Origin: Eunapius fragilis
Lineage: Eukaryota > Porifera > Demospongiae > Spongillida > Spongillidae
Direction of reading: 5' to 3'
Length of the DNA: 64,000 nt
Assembly (NCBI GenBank): GCA_963681505.1
Contig: OY811978.1
Span: 2,930,248 to 2,994,247, forward strand
In this document: positions 1 to 11,235 of the stretch, piece after piece
Position numbering within the stretch: the first letter of the stretch is position 1
Layout of the letters: every line of letters begins with the position of its first letter
Notes under the pieces: model-generated
Told to the model about the DNA's origin: nothing
The model's database searches: none
Seen by the model: the letters and a program-made list of their open reading frames with translations, nothing else
Program-made: the position numbers and the translations under genes

Positions 1-130
1 CGTGGTATATTGTAATTTACCGACTATGCTTCCCTTTGTATTATGAACGCTACTATCAACTGGTAAGGATGGAATTCCATTACCCACCAGTGAATTTCAT
101 GATCTATTTTATCATACAAAGCTATAGCAG

Positions 131-3100
131 ATGTGTTCGTCTCTGTTCCATCTCCTGGATCGCAGCTTTCCTACGATCTAAATGAACCCGGCCCCACCAT
201 TACCTGTGTTGGGTACTGGAATGTTGATGGGACATTGTATCAACAGCAAACTGTTTTGTCCGTTACACAAGTGGGTAAAAGCCCCACCTCCATCTCTGTT
301 TCCAACTCGATTTTCATGCACGTTGAGTAACGATACAATAGCTAGTATATTGCCTGCTACAACAAATCTCACCATACTGAACGTGACTAGTAACTTAGAT
401 GGTGCGACAATCACCTGCTCCAATCCAAACCTACCTGCCAACACTGCTTCGTTTGTATTGAGAACATATCGTAAGTTTTTTTTTTTCTCGGTTGATCCAA
501 CCTCACGCGCAATCGTTGGATCAGGTATGCATGATGGTCGATCTTAAGTATGGACTGTACGATTAAGTCTACTACCGACCTTAAGTATCCCTAATATAGT
601 AATACTACGCAATAAAAAAGGATCGGAAAGAGGTCTAAGCTTACGTATTTTATGCCATTGTATATATGCAGCGCGCCAGAAGAAAGATAAACTAATAAAC
701 TCTGAGGATTTCCAACCTAGGCATAGTAGGAATTAACACATTTTCACACTATCTACCTCACAGGACCACCAGTCCTGAAATCAGTGGGTACAGTTTCTGG
801 TCTGAGCAATACTTCAGTTACCTTCCAGATTGGAGATACATCATCACCTCCTCCATACCCTGCTCCATCATTCTCCATTACTACTGGGAATGGTACACTG
901 AGTGTAGCTCAGCTACAGTACAGCCATCCTAACCTGACACTGAGGGGACTAACTGATACCAATGGTGGCAGCTATGTGGTGACTGCCACTAACAGCAGAC
1001 TGAATGGTGGTGGCATCATTGGATCATCAAGTGCAAGGTTTAACCTGAATGTTCTGTGTAAGCATTGTGTACAAACTAGTGTTCACTCAGGTAATCCAAT
1101 TTCGTGTTTATACATTTCAGTTCCTCCAACAATCACATCTGGACCATCAATGGTGACAGTAGCTCTAGGACAACCTGTGACCCTTGTATGTGGTACAAAC
1201 CTCAGAAGTAACCCACCATCCACCATCCAGTGGAGGGACAATAATGGAACAGTATTGTCAGCTGGAGGTAGATACAACTTTGAAAATGGATCTGATATTG
1301 TCCACCTGAATATATCTAGTACTTCCTTGAGTGATAATGGCACCACCTGGACATGCATTCTTAACAATGGTATATTTGCAAATCGCATAGTGAATATAGT
1401 TCTGTTTTTCATTGGTAAGCCTGTCAATATATTAGATGTGTTGGTATTATAGCTCTCAATGCTATTACTTTCCATAGTGCCACCCTCTCAGCCTACCAAC
1501 ATCACATTTAATCCAGCTGAGTTTAACCAAACCCTGTTGTACATCATTTGGCAGGCCCCACTCTACCTAGGAGTCCCTCCTCTCTCCATCTACATAGCAA
1601 CTGCAACTTCTTCACTTGATCCAACTAATCGAATTATCACTGTAAATACAACATTTGTTCTCTTTACTCAATTGCTGGCTGGATTGTCCTATGACATCAC
1701 TGTTGTGGCTGTGAGTACCTCTGGTGGTGTTTCAGCACCTGGTCCTTCAAGTGACAAAATCACTTTCACTACTGTCCCTACTGGTAAGACTGTTAGCTAT
1801 GGTTTTGAGGTTATGGGATGTATTGTTTTCAGCTCCAACTCTTCAGTGCAGTACTTTAATTGCTGTTGGTGGAGGTGTCAATGTATCATGGACAGTTGTG
1901 TACAATGGTGGGAGAGACATCTCAGCAGTTGAGATTGAATACACTCTGGCTGGCAGTGACCAACAACATCAGCCTATTAGTGCATTGGTCACACCCAATG
2001 CAACATCAGTACTAGTTAGAGAACAGTTTGTGGCCACCAGATCCTACTCATTCCAGATATCTGCCAACAACTCCATTGGCAGTAGTGATGCTATTTGTGT
2101 GGACCAGTCCTTATCAATGAAGGTTTGGTTGTAGAGATTGTTCTGATTTTATAAAACATAACACTTCTCTCATCATCAGGCATTCCTATTCAACCCAATC
2201 AACCTATGGTTACCTCCACCCAACTGGGGACAGTTACAATGACATTGAGTACAGCTGCATCTGGTGCTGGAACTACTGGAACATTTGTGTTCCTAGTTAA
2301 CTCCACCCCTCCAGTGGACATGATGCCACCCAGCTATCCATTCCCCTCATACATTGATGGACAGAAAGTGTCTGTTGTTATCAATAACATAAAAGCTGAT
2401 GTCTCATACACATTCATGGTTTCTGCTGGCAACAAATATGGCACATCTGAGTTTGTCATAACAACATGGATAGGCATTGGTGAAGGTGTGTGTGATGTGC
2501 TGTGTTTACCATAACTGAATTTATACACTACCAACACTACCAACAGCTACATTATCAGGTGATGTGCCTATGTACAAACATGTGTGGTATGTGTGTTGCA
2601 TTGTTCAGGGTACTGGTAGGTATTGTAGGAATGCATGCCAATCATATTATGAGCATGTTTTGTTCTACCATCCCTTGGGCAATAGCAGGTCCAGTCTTTG
2701 GAGGAGTTATAGGAGGGATCATTTTTCTACTGTTGATATTGATCATTGTCATTATTCTCGTAATAACCTTGCGAAATAAAGGTAAATTCACCACTTATTG
2801 ATCTGTTGGTATTCTGATGTGTGAAGTATGATGTGGATGATCTAAAAGTAAAGATATGATTTTATAAAATCATGTACTCTAATTTAAGAGACTTGGTTAT
2901 TCTGAACGTTTTAGATTTACAATGTTTTTTAACATCAACTTCTACATCCTCTTAAAAATGGCTATTACATATTTAAATCTAAATGTTGCTGATTTATTCT
3001 GTTATGGACAATTTAATATCAATCGAAAATAGAAATGAAAGCACCATCAAGACATGTTCCATTTTATTACCTCATAATGTACAAAGTTTTGGTACATAGC

Positions 3101-4066
3101 AACTATTATTAAGAACTTTCAGTAGGCACTGTGTTTTCAATGGATCTACATTGTGTTGTCACATACATGCCTGCCTACATGTCTGAGTGCAATATTACAT
3201 ACATGGCAATTTCAATCATATATCATACCCACATGCCCAGCATGTGTTGATAATATATCCATACTACATTGTATGTAGCACATGTGAAGGTAAAGATGGA
3301 CAAAGCAGTAGAGCTGGAGGAGAATACAGCCTATGGAGTGACCTACAGCAAAGGTATACTAATCTCATTCAACAAAAATCACTCTAAATAGTTTTCCTGC
3401 ACAAATCAAAGTGTCTCAATGAAACTGACCACTTTTCCAAGACCAGTACCCAATAATATTGGTTACACTTTATATGTATTCTTGACTGATAACAAGTATA
3501 TTCGTTACTTTATCATTATTACGTTACAGTTATTTCAAGTGTTGTGTACCACATAGAGCTGTATGTTAGTAGCTCAACTATTCCATGTGAATTGCCCAGC
3601 CATAGTGTCGATCATTATGTTAGCAAATCTGAACAATCAAACAATGCTATTTGGTGGTGATATTTTAAGAGAGTTTTCAAGCAAACATTTATTAGGTTGT
3701 GTAAGGTCTGAGCATGAGATATGGTAACGCCCTGAGATCTTGAATATAACTCTTAATGTATTTTATTTATAATGTAAATAATTTAACGTATTTTTGTTCA
3801 ACCAATCATTTGCTATGGCTTAAGAGATACAAAGCATCTTCAGACTCATGAATATCTAATTTTGATGATTTCATGTATATCCATTTTTCTATTTCATTTT
3901 TATTCTCTGCAATATGGTACACAAAACTCAGTTACATACACACTCAGCCATTACAAGTTGTCCAAAATCGATTACTTTAACTGCCCATATACATATAATT
4001 GGTCTGCTAACAATAGCTGCATGAAAGAGAACACAGCATATGGAGTAATACAAAGAACTGATAAAG
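131..4066 (+). pseudogene. Ig/FN3 transmembrane receptor copy A, decayed
   Basis: Paralogue of the intact minus-strand receptor at 18066-25755. Exons recognised by splice sites and by alignment to that copy: 131-470 (Ig1), 764-1057 (Ig2), 1121-1414 (Ig3), 1478-1783 (FN3-1), 1833-2122 (FN3-2), 2180-2479 (FN3-3), 2689-2781 (membrane span, AGPVFGGVIGGIIF then a long Ile/Leu/Val run), 3279-3353 (tail, EENTAYGVTY) and a damaged tail exon ending at 4066. Ig2, Ig3, FN3-1, FN3-3 and the membrane exon are open and keep phase 1-1. Ig1 is 340 nt against 348 in copy B and goes out of frame after SNSIF. The FN3-2 exon is 290 nt and loses frame near its end. The Thr-rich stalk survives around 2530-2560 but lacks an AG acceptor. 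No signal-peptide exon is inside the window. I call it a pseudogene; a few sequencing errors could imitate part of this, but three independent lesions make that less likely. Confidence 0.75.
3279..4066 (+). repeat. Receptor tail-exon module, copy 1
   Basis: A 75-nt phase 1-1 exon (3279-3353) encodes AHVKVKMDKAV then ELEENTAYGVTYSK. A second short exon region ends at 4066 and encodes KENTAYGVIQRTDK; its upstream part has an apparent 11-base deletion relative to the copy at 6923, which removes the normal acceptor. TAYGVI fits the TxYxx(V/I) immunoreceptor switch-type pattern. The same two-exon module recurs at 5872-6978 and 10904-11235. Confidence 0.65.
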
Positions 4067-5871
4067 GTACATTCACTATGCATGTATTGTTCTTTGTATT
4101 AGGATTTAGATGAAAATAAAAGCACATGCACAATATGTGCTTTGTGAAGCTAACCAGTTTGATTAATGCCAATGCCTTTCTGATACAAATTCATGCAAAG
4201 TCTTGATGCTATTGCCTTCTTACTGTTGAGATTTGTACATTGATCCATATTATGTGCCTTTTGGAGGACCTACATTCAAAAGGGAAAGCTGGATGTATAG
4301 TGTATGGTGGGAGCATGAAGCAACTAATTACTTAAACCCAGTCCCCACACTGAAGCCTCTTTATCACCCACATGTAGCAACAACAAACACCTCAAGGATA
4401 TCTACTTAGATAATATCTTCCCCCATAAGGCCATATCTATTATACATTAGCAATAACAAACACCTCAAGGCAACCCACACAGAAGTATAATATCCTTGCT
4501 AACTTTGATAAACGTTTTGGTAAGGCATATCCTATTATCTTGAAGCCTCTACATGGACCACAACAAGAACTTCATATGGCCTATCAGGTGGCGCCTGGCC
4601 ATGTATGGTAACACCAGTAGGTAGTTAGCTGGATGCAGCTTGAGAAACAAACGTTGAAGGCCAGATGTGCCTGTATCCCATTTGGGTGCAGGTTGATTGC
4701 ACTAAACATGACCAAGGTCTACACCTGACTGAGTCCCTACAGTTTCCATATCGCCTAGTGTCTAATAGTGTGCAAATCCACACACTCCAACTGTATTAAT
4801 AGCTGGGAACCTTACTCACCGAGCAATTCATTGTTTGTTTTAATGCAGCTCAGCAATCAAGTGGTATTGATTAATGTTGCAATTAATCATTCGGCCTATG
4901 AATAATGGGCACAGTCTGCATCCTGTAGCATTTGGTACACGTACATGTCACCCAATATACCCTTTTTGTTTACTAAAATCAATTGACACATGGTATTATC
5001 TGCTTAGGGCTTGTGATTTAATTTCAACTGTGTATATGCAGTCATGAGCTGGAATCTATAAGTCGCACCAATGTTGTGTAACTATTATACCTGAGGCTTT
5101 GTGTTACTCTCTAATGGACCATGCATGAATTAATAAGTGTTGGATTATTTTAGGGCCCACTACATAAACAGAGATAATATCTGTGAATTAGTGCAACAAC
5201 ATTCCTAAGATATGATGAACATGTCATTCATTTTATGGAATTGACTGTCAGTGGGTAAAATTGCAACCTCTACAAAGTGGTGTGGGTAAAAGAAGCCATA
5301 TGCTGTAGGGTTGACAATGACATGACCTTTACAGAAATTGTATCCACCGTAGCTCAAATTTTTGCCATCAATCGAACTTCTGGGTTTACATGCAATAAAT
5401 AAATCATCACCCTTATGATACTTTATCAAATTTTCCAGGAAAAGCAAAAGAAAAGTAAGGCTCGCATTGAAATGTATGGCTAATTATAAATTCAGTGCCT
5501 AATAACTCTACAAGGGATAGTCCAATTTAGGATGTGTAAGGATCATTTAATAGAAGCCCTTTGGAGTTCACGGAAGATTTAAAAAAAATTGAAAACTTGA
5601 AAAACTATCCAGAAGGGTGATTTTGCTGGACACCATCCCATTTATCAATTTTGCAAAATTCAGTTACAACCAACAAATCTCATTGTATTAATGTAAGTAG
5701 ATTTTTAAAAGAAATGAAAAGTATCTTATTTCCTGGGTGTTATAAGTAAAATATTGACCACCCATTACAGACATGATAAATAATTAAAGTGTTTTCAAAT
5801 TGCAATTTACATGTAATCATGTATTTTGCATGCACAGTCTGTGTTGGCAATGTAGTGGTACAATTACACAG
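4067..5871. other. Intron-like AT-rich sequence, no gene seen
   Basis: Apart from random short open frames I see no coding similarity, RNA gene or clear terminal repeats. It separates copies 1 and 2 of the receptor tail module. Confidence 0.5.
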
Positions 5872-6717
5872 CACATGCGATGGTAAAGATGGAAAAAGCA
5901 GTGGAGCTGGAGGAGAACACAGCCTATGGAGTGGTGCTTAGTAAAGGTATGCAAGTAAGGTTCATAGTGAAAATGGTTAACCAAATGTTTAAAAAATACG
6001 TAACTATTTATATTACGTTGGGTATTATACTTCTACAGTGATTTAGCTTACAAGGTGGTGAGTTACATAGGGAAGTTAAGCTATGCTTCCATGCCTAACG
6101 TTTGTCCAACCTCCACATTCATGTTGAGTAATGATACTAAACATACAAGGCAACAACCTTACACTTGACCATACCACTCCAGGCCTGTGGATGTTCAGAA
6201 CTGGACATCATATGACCTCCTCATAATCACAATGCCCTCATATATTTGGAAGCAGGAATGTCTACCCATTGCATATGATATATAGTGTAGTGAGGAGCTA
6301 GGTTACTCATGGAGACCTATGGAACCTAGGATTGCAAGGGAGTAAATGTGTTCTCCAAATGTCTACTCAGTTGTAAGCAGCAATTTTAAAATACAACTAT
6401 AGTTTAAAAATAGAGTCCTCTTGCCCTGTGACAGTTAAATACCATACTTCCATCATTGATTTGGAGCATCCATTCTATCAATCAGTATATGAGGAATTTT
6501 CGATTTGGAGACTTTGCTTCCATGTATCGGTGTCATAGCTTTTAGCAAAACTACAATCATAAGGCTATGACCGTTAGTTTCTGTCTATACAATTAGTTAC
6601 TGTCACATCATATGATGGTTATTTTTCCATTTGCAACATTTTATGCTGATGCCCCACCTGCCCAACCCATGAAATTTTAATTCCAATACATCAAAATATT
6701 GTATATTATCTTTGCAG

Positions 6718-6752
<35 letters not shown>

Positions 6753-6978
6753 ACAATGCAAATACTATGGACTTACCCGACAAATTTAATAATGTACATT
6801 TATCCAACCCAATACTAAGACTATCTGAGGGCTAGCATTCTAAATGTGATTAATGCTCACATCAAACGGATTAATTTCTGAGCAATTATACAATGTGACA
6901 TTTACATATTTGTCAACTGCAGATGTCACGGAAATGAAAGAGGATGCAGCATATGAATGATACAAAGAACTGATAAAG
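5872..6978 (+). repeat. Receptor tail-exon module, copy 2
   Basis: Exon 5872-5946 (75 nt, acceptor ACACAG, donor GTATGC) is intact and encodes AHAMVKMEKAV then ELEENTAYGVVLSK, with TAYGVV fitting TxYxxV. The partner exon 6923-6978 (acceptor CTGCAG) reads DVTEMKEDAAYE and then hits a stop caused by a one-base loss relative to copy 1, so this half is broken. A (CA)n tract lies between them at 6720-6751. Confidence 0.6.
6720..6751. repeat. (CA)n microsatellite
   Basis: About 16 CA units, uninterrupted. Confidence 0.95.
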
Positions 6979-7380
6979 GTACATTGCATTAATGTTTTTG
7001 ATCTTATTATAATTGAGTCTTGTATATTAGAGAAAGCTGAATCCCGCATCTGAAGCAGTTGGGCCTACATTCAGTTACCAAAAGGACAAAAATCTGAATG
7101 CATGAACAATACAGTGTATGCAAATGGTGATTGATTTTTATACAGTTACATGTATATGCACACAAATAGTACTGTTTAAGTATATGTACGGTGTGCTATC
7201 TTTGGCTACTTTAGTTATTTATGTATGCAGCCCATTTTATGGTTATAACTTTTTTGCCATTTGTGTTAAGCTGCAAGACGTGATCTAGTATCTATCAAAC
7301 TGGTACATGACACTTGATGAATCATTAGCACATGTAAATGAAACGTATTTAGCACATGGAAATGAAATAAAACCATAAAC

Positions 7381-7500
7381 CATAATTTTCCTTTCCCCTA
7401 AACCTTGTTTCCTTCCTTTTTATGCCACCTTTATCTGCAATTCCTATATCCCACCAACTTTATTATTGGAGAATGTTTTTTTATTTATTTGTTCTAGTTA
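7381..7500. repeat. Single arm of a palindromic MITE family
   Basis: Contains the motif series CCACCTTT, then AATTCCTATATCCCACC, AACTTT and GAGAATGTTTTT. The same series occurs in both arms of the hairpin at 49396-49702 and in the right arm at 45310-45400. Only one arm is visible here, so this is a truncated copy. Confidence 0.5.
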
Positions 7501-7589
7501 TACTTATAGGAATATATACATAATTCTGTACTTTTATATTATACACAAATGTGAAAACCTATTCTAAGAAATCATTGCCTGGACCATCC

Positions 7590-7690
7590 TTACAGCCTGC
7601 ACCCCTTGCTAGCAGAGCTCTAGCATTTGCCCGTACCAGAGTTATGCTCAGATTTCCATACAGTCAGGTGATAGCCTGGGATTTGGAACA
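7590..7690 (-). pseudogene. Non-LTR retroelement C-terminal fragment
   Basis: The minus strand reads LYGNLSITLVRANARALLARG. This matches the conserved end of the domain that follows reverse transcriptase in a retroelement family common in sponge and cnidarian genomes; the fragment at 58700-58930 carries the same LVRANARALL block. Only about 30 codons remain. Confidence 0.55.
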
Positions 7691-8029
7691 ATGCAGCTGA
7701 CAAGCTAAATGATATCAAACACAGATGAAGGTACCACCAGTATATACTAGATTGTATGATGGTGTTGTTATCATTCATGTCCACAATCTCTGAAGGAACT
7801 GTAATAACTATTACTAAGCGAAGCTGTATACATCATAACATGCTACAATAAAACCTGTCCAAAATATAGTATCATTGATAAATTCTACATTAGACTGTTG
7901 GGAAAATGTAAGAAAATAATGGATTTAATTTATTGAAAACTATGGTACAAGTGAATGAACATATTATCAATGTTGAATATTGATTCCTAAATCCTTATAA
8001 TGTAGGCTTATGAATTATTACTTGCTTGT

Positions 8030-8405
8030 CAAGGAAGATAACGATGACCAAAGTTACTGACAGGAGTACAAAAATGATCCCTCCAATCACTCCTCCAATG
8101 ACTGGACCTGCTGCTACTGAGCTTGATTTGCCTACCGTTGAGGCGTACAATACAATTACATGTATTCATATACAAACATACTCATCTGGAAAAACACACT
8201 GCACACACACATATTACCTACTGTTGTTGTTGGGGGTGGTGCAGTACCTGTAGTAGTTATGGTAAACATAGCACATATTCACGTACATCTCCACCATCCT
8301 CACCATTGCCAATCCATGATGATTTTACATACATCTGATATGCTGAAAGCAGCAACCATGAAGATATATGTGACAAAGCAATGGACTTGTATCTCAAGAG
8401 CATTC
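8030..8405 (-). pseudogene. Receptor fragment: end of FN3-3 plus membrane exon
   Basis: Read on the minus strand, 8405-8256 resembles the end of the last FN3 exon of receptor B (compare 22340-22205). From 8131 (acceptor CGGTAG) down to about 8035 it encodes KSSSVAAGPVIGGVIGG and a hydrophobic run ending FLDKQ. The donor used in B is gone. It is a third partial copy of the receptor, inverted relative to copy A. Confidence 0.7.
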
Positions 8406-8889
8406 GACATCTAATATGCACCTACACAATCTTCACTCATCATTTAGGGACCACTTAGCCTTACCAGTTTGTCTTGGCAGCCATGGATAACAATACCTGT
8501 TGATAAATCATGTTGCTTGTTTGAAGACTCCATCAAATTTAAGGCCCCTTGTTGACCCCAGTTGCCTCTCATTGCCTATTGAAGCCATTGGTTAACTGCT
8601 AGAAAAGAAGTTCTTCAACAGAAAGATCTGATAACAGCTAATCTATTTTCAGCTTCCAGTATCAATTCAGTTTTCAATGAAAGTTTCAAGTGAGCCTAGT
8701 GCCTTCTCTCTGCTATTTCAAGAGCATGGCTTCATTGGGCTAGAGCTCTGGTTAAGCCATACAGCCTACCCAGGCATTCAATGGACAGATGCAAGTCTTG
8801 TTGACATGACCTTCTCTCAGGCTGAAAACATCAGAGAGGTCTGGGAGTACACCAGCTCATACTGTTGTTAAACACATAAAAGGCAATAG

Positions 8890-9060
8890 ATCCTCCTTCA
8901 CCAATAAAGGGTTCCTCATGCACATCCATCATTGGTCACAAAAAAGACGTTCAATTGGTGTGTCCTATTTGCCTCAATGTGCTGCAGGAACCAATATAGT
9001 TACCACATGACAGGCTTGTGTGTGCTTCGTGTACACCATTCCTTGAATGTGTGCTACAGA
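8890..9060 (+). pseudogene. RAG1-N-terminus-like RING fragment
   Basis: One frame reads LVCPICLNVLQEPI, a stop, then LPHDRLVCASC and TPFLECVL. The CxxC spacing and LQEP / LVCASC blocks resemble the RING-like part of invertebrate N-RAG proteins; compare the longer remnant at 38530-39990. One in-frame stop and the short length make this a relic. Confidence 0.45.
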
Positions 9061-9293
9061 ACCGCCATCCTAACTCGACACCGAATAGACTAACAGCTAC
9101 CAATGGGGGCAGCTATGTGGTGACTGCCACTAACAGTAGAATGAATGGTGGTAGCATTGGATCGTCACGTGCTAATTTTTTTTAGTATGGAACATCGCAT
9201 GGAAAAGAAAAAATACCCCAACAATCACAACTGGACTATCAATGGTGGCAGTAGTTCTAGGACAGCCTGTGACTCTTGTATGTGTTACAAACT
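9061..9293 (+). pseudogene. Receptor fragment: Ig2 end fused to Ig3 start
   Basis: Encodes GGSYVVTATNSRMNGGS (end of Ig2), then with little sequence between them PTITTGLSMVAVVLGQPVTL (start of Ig3). Compared with copies A and B, the intron and about 35 codons are missing. The fragment ends where the MITE at 9294 begins. It is a fourth receptor copy, badly truncated. Confidence 0.7.
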
Positions 9294-9894
9294 CAGCGGC
9301 GGCGGAAGGTATAAAAGATTGGGGGGGCTCTAAAAGCGAGGATAATTAAATTCATGAATTTAAAGAGAGCATTTGTTCACAGTATTCCTTTTGTCCGCCG
9401 GGGGCGGGAGGGATAAGAACTCTCTAACCCAGAAAGCCGGTGCATATTGCATTACAATCTATCTGTACTACTAGCATTTGGCATATAGCTAACAATCAAT
9501 CGGGAGAGCCTTCGCTTCACATTGTCAAGCACGCTCACGGGGGAGGGGGGGGGAGGTGTGCCCTCCCGCGCAAATTGGGGAAGCTTTCGATGCCCTAATT
9601 ATATTTATGAAAAACTCATACGATTCAAGAAAACTAGCTCTATGAATATTAATTAGTTGAGAGGAGGCCCCCCCTTTTCCCCATCGAGCGGTCGCCTACG
9701 GCGACTTTTCTGGATGTCATTATATAAATGCGCGGGCACACGCGAACGGTAACGGCATACGCGAGCGATCTCGCGGGCAAGGAGTAACAATTATACTATA
9801 CTGGTTATTGTTTGGTTAGGAGGGGCTGAGCCCCCCCTATGTCATTATTGGGGGGGCTCGAGACCCTCCAGCACCCCCCCTTCCGCCGCCACTG
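9294..9894. mobile_element. hAT-like MITE (CAGNGGCGG ends), 601 bp
   Basis: Starts CAGCGGCGGCGGAAGG and ends with the inverted form CCTTCCGCCGCCACTG. Flanks are AAACT and AAATT, a probable 5-bp target duplication with one change. The interior is G/C-run rich and non-coding. It belongs to the family at 14385, 33828, 51920, 53230, 54732 and 63736. Confidence 0.75.
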
Positions 9895-10092
9895 AAATTT
9901 TAACTTCAGAACTACCCACCACGCATACTAAAGCGGCAAGATTTTTTGCACAGCTATTATTGCTTGATAGGCCACAGGTGAAGGCAGGATATGCAGAATG
10001 TGATTAAGTGTTGGAGATTTATGATTGATGTTTAACTTCACTAACTACAGTGCAAGCAAAGAAATTGACCAATAGCTTAGTTCCTATATAAC

Positions 10093-10389
10093 TGTAATAC
10101 CCTTGTTTCTCTAGTTCAACCCGAACTTGATGGCTTAACTCAGTCAAGAATATACCCACACAGTACATACATCGATACACACAATCACAGTTTAAATAGT
10201 CTTAGAAGTTGTGTTCTGGATGGATCCGTCCAATAGTATTGTTTTGCTATTATTACGAAGGGGTCCGGAACACGGATCAGTCTTTCAAACCGGCTGTGCA
10301 GCAGTAGTTGTCCCGCCAAGCATATATATTTAGAACATAATTATTGACGTCAGCTACAAGTCCCCAGACTAGATTTACGTGACATTACA
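10093..10389 (-). repeat. Ty3/gypsy 3' LTR (about 297 bp)
   Basis: On the minus strand it begins TGTAATGTCACG and ends GGTATTACA, with the short terminal inversion TGTAAT/ATTACA typical of LTRs. A purine-rich stretch (AAGATGGTGGGACGAA) immediately precedes it, as expected for a polypurine tract, and the integrase end lies just upstream at 10425-10822. No matching 5' LTR is in the window. Confidence 0.65.
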
Positions 10390-10424
10390 TTCGTCCCACC
10401 ATCTTTTTAAGCTTGACCCCAAGC

Positions 10425-10822
10425 TTAGTATCTCAACACTGGGTGCCGAACACGTTGAGGGTAGCGCCTTCCTACTTCAGCTTGCTGCTTTTGTTGAGGT
10501 GGAAGGATGAAGTGTTCGATGCGAGGTGCTTCCCAGTCAGCTACTGGTACACCATGTTGATCATGATCTTCACCATGTGCCTCAACCTCTCCTCTAACAA
10601 TACGTTGCTGGAGTCTGTTAACATGCACCACACGAGTCCTTGCTGTCGTGGTGTGTTCAACTGCAACGTTTACTGGGGACAGCACCTCCTTCACAGTCCA
10701 TCCTCCTTCCCATCTCGCATCCAGCTTGCCAGCTGTTGGCACATGTAGCCAGACAGCATCTCCAACATTGAAGGTTCTGCTTTTAGTTGTGCTGTCATAG
10801 AACGCTTTTTTAACTTGCTATG
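10425..10822 (-). pseudogene. Ty3/gypsy integrase C-terminal fragment
   Basis: The minus-strand frame carries FNVGDAVWLHVPTAGKL, ARWEGGWTVKEVLSPV and VVHVNRLQQRIV, the post-catalytic GPY/F-type end of a Ty3/gypsy integrase. It stays open for about 130 codons and stops just before the polypurine tract and LTR at 10093-10389. The upstream pol region is missing: similarity stops near 10822, next to the duplicated receptor tail exon, so the element is 5'-truncated. Confidence 0.7.
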
Positions 10823-10903
10823 CATTTCTGTTGCTAGTGCTACACATAACATTTACATTGCATGCAATGTTGGTGTTGCCAATGTAGTGGTGCAAATACA
10901 CAG

Positions 10904-11235
10904 CACATGCGATGGTAAAGATGGACAAAGCAGTGGAGCTGGAGGGAACACAGCCTATGGAGTGGTCCACAACAAAGGTAAATGTATGTCCAAGTTTCTT
11001 ACATAACTCACTGTGCCAATGAGCTTGAATTTGATGTTCCTTGATTTTAAAATTGTATTCGGAGTGTTATTTATATCTACAACCCAAAACAAACAGAGAA
11101 CAAATTGGTGATCGATATTAATGCATCTGGAGGGGGTTAAGTTATGAGTACTTCAAGAACTTGTTAACCATACACCTGCAGATGTCATTGAAATGAAGAA
11201 GAACTCAGCATATGGAATGATTAAAGAAAAGAGGC
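10904..11235 (+). repeat. Receptor tail-exon module, copy 3
   Basis: Exon 10904-10977 is nearly identical to 5872-5946, including about 50 bases of upstream intron, but has lost one base in the GGAGGAGAA stretch, which breaks the frame before NTAYG. The partner exon starts at 11182 (acceptor CCTGCAG) and encodes DVIEMKKNSAYGMIKEK; SAYGMI fits the ITIM pattern SxYxxI. Its donor appears lost (GC where GT is expected). Confidence 0.6.
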
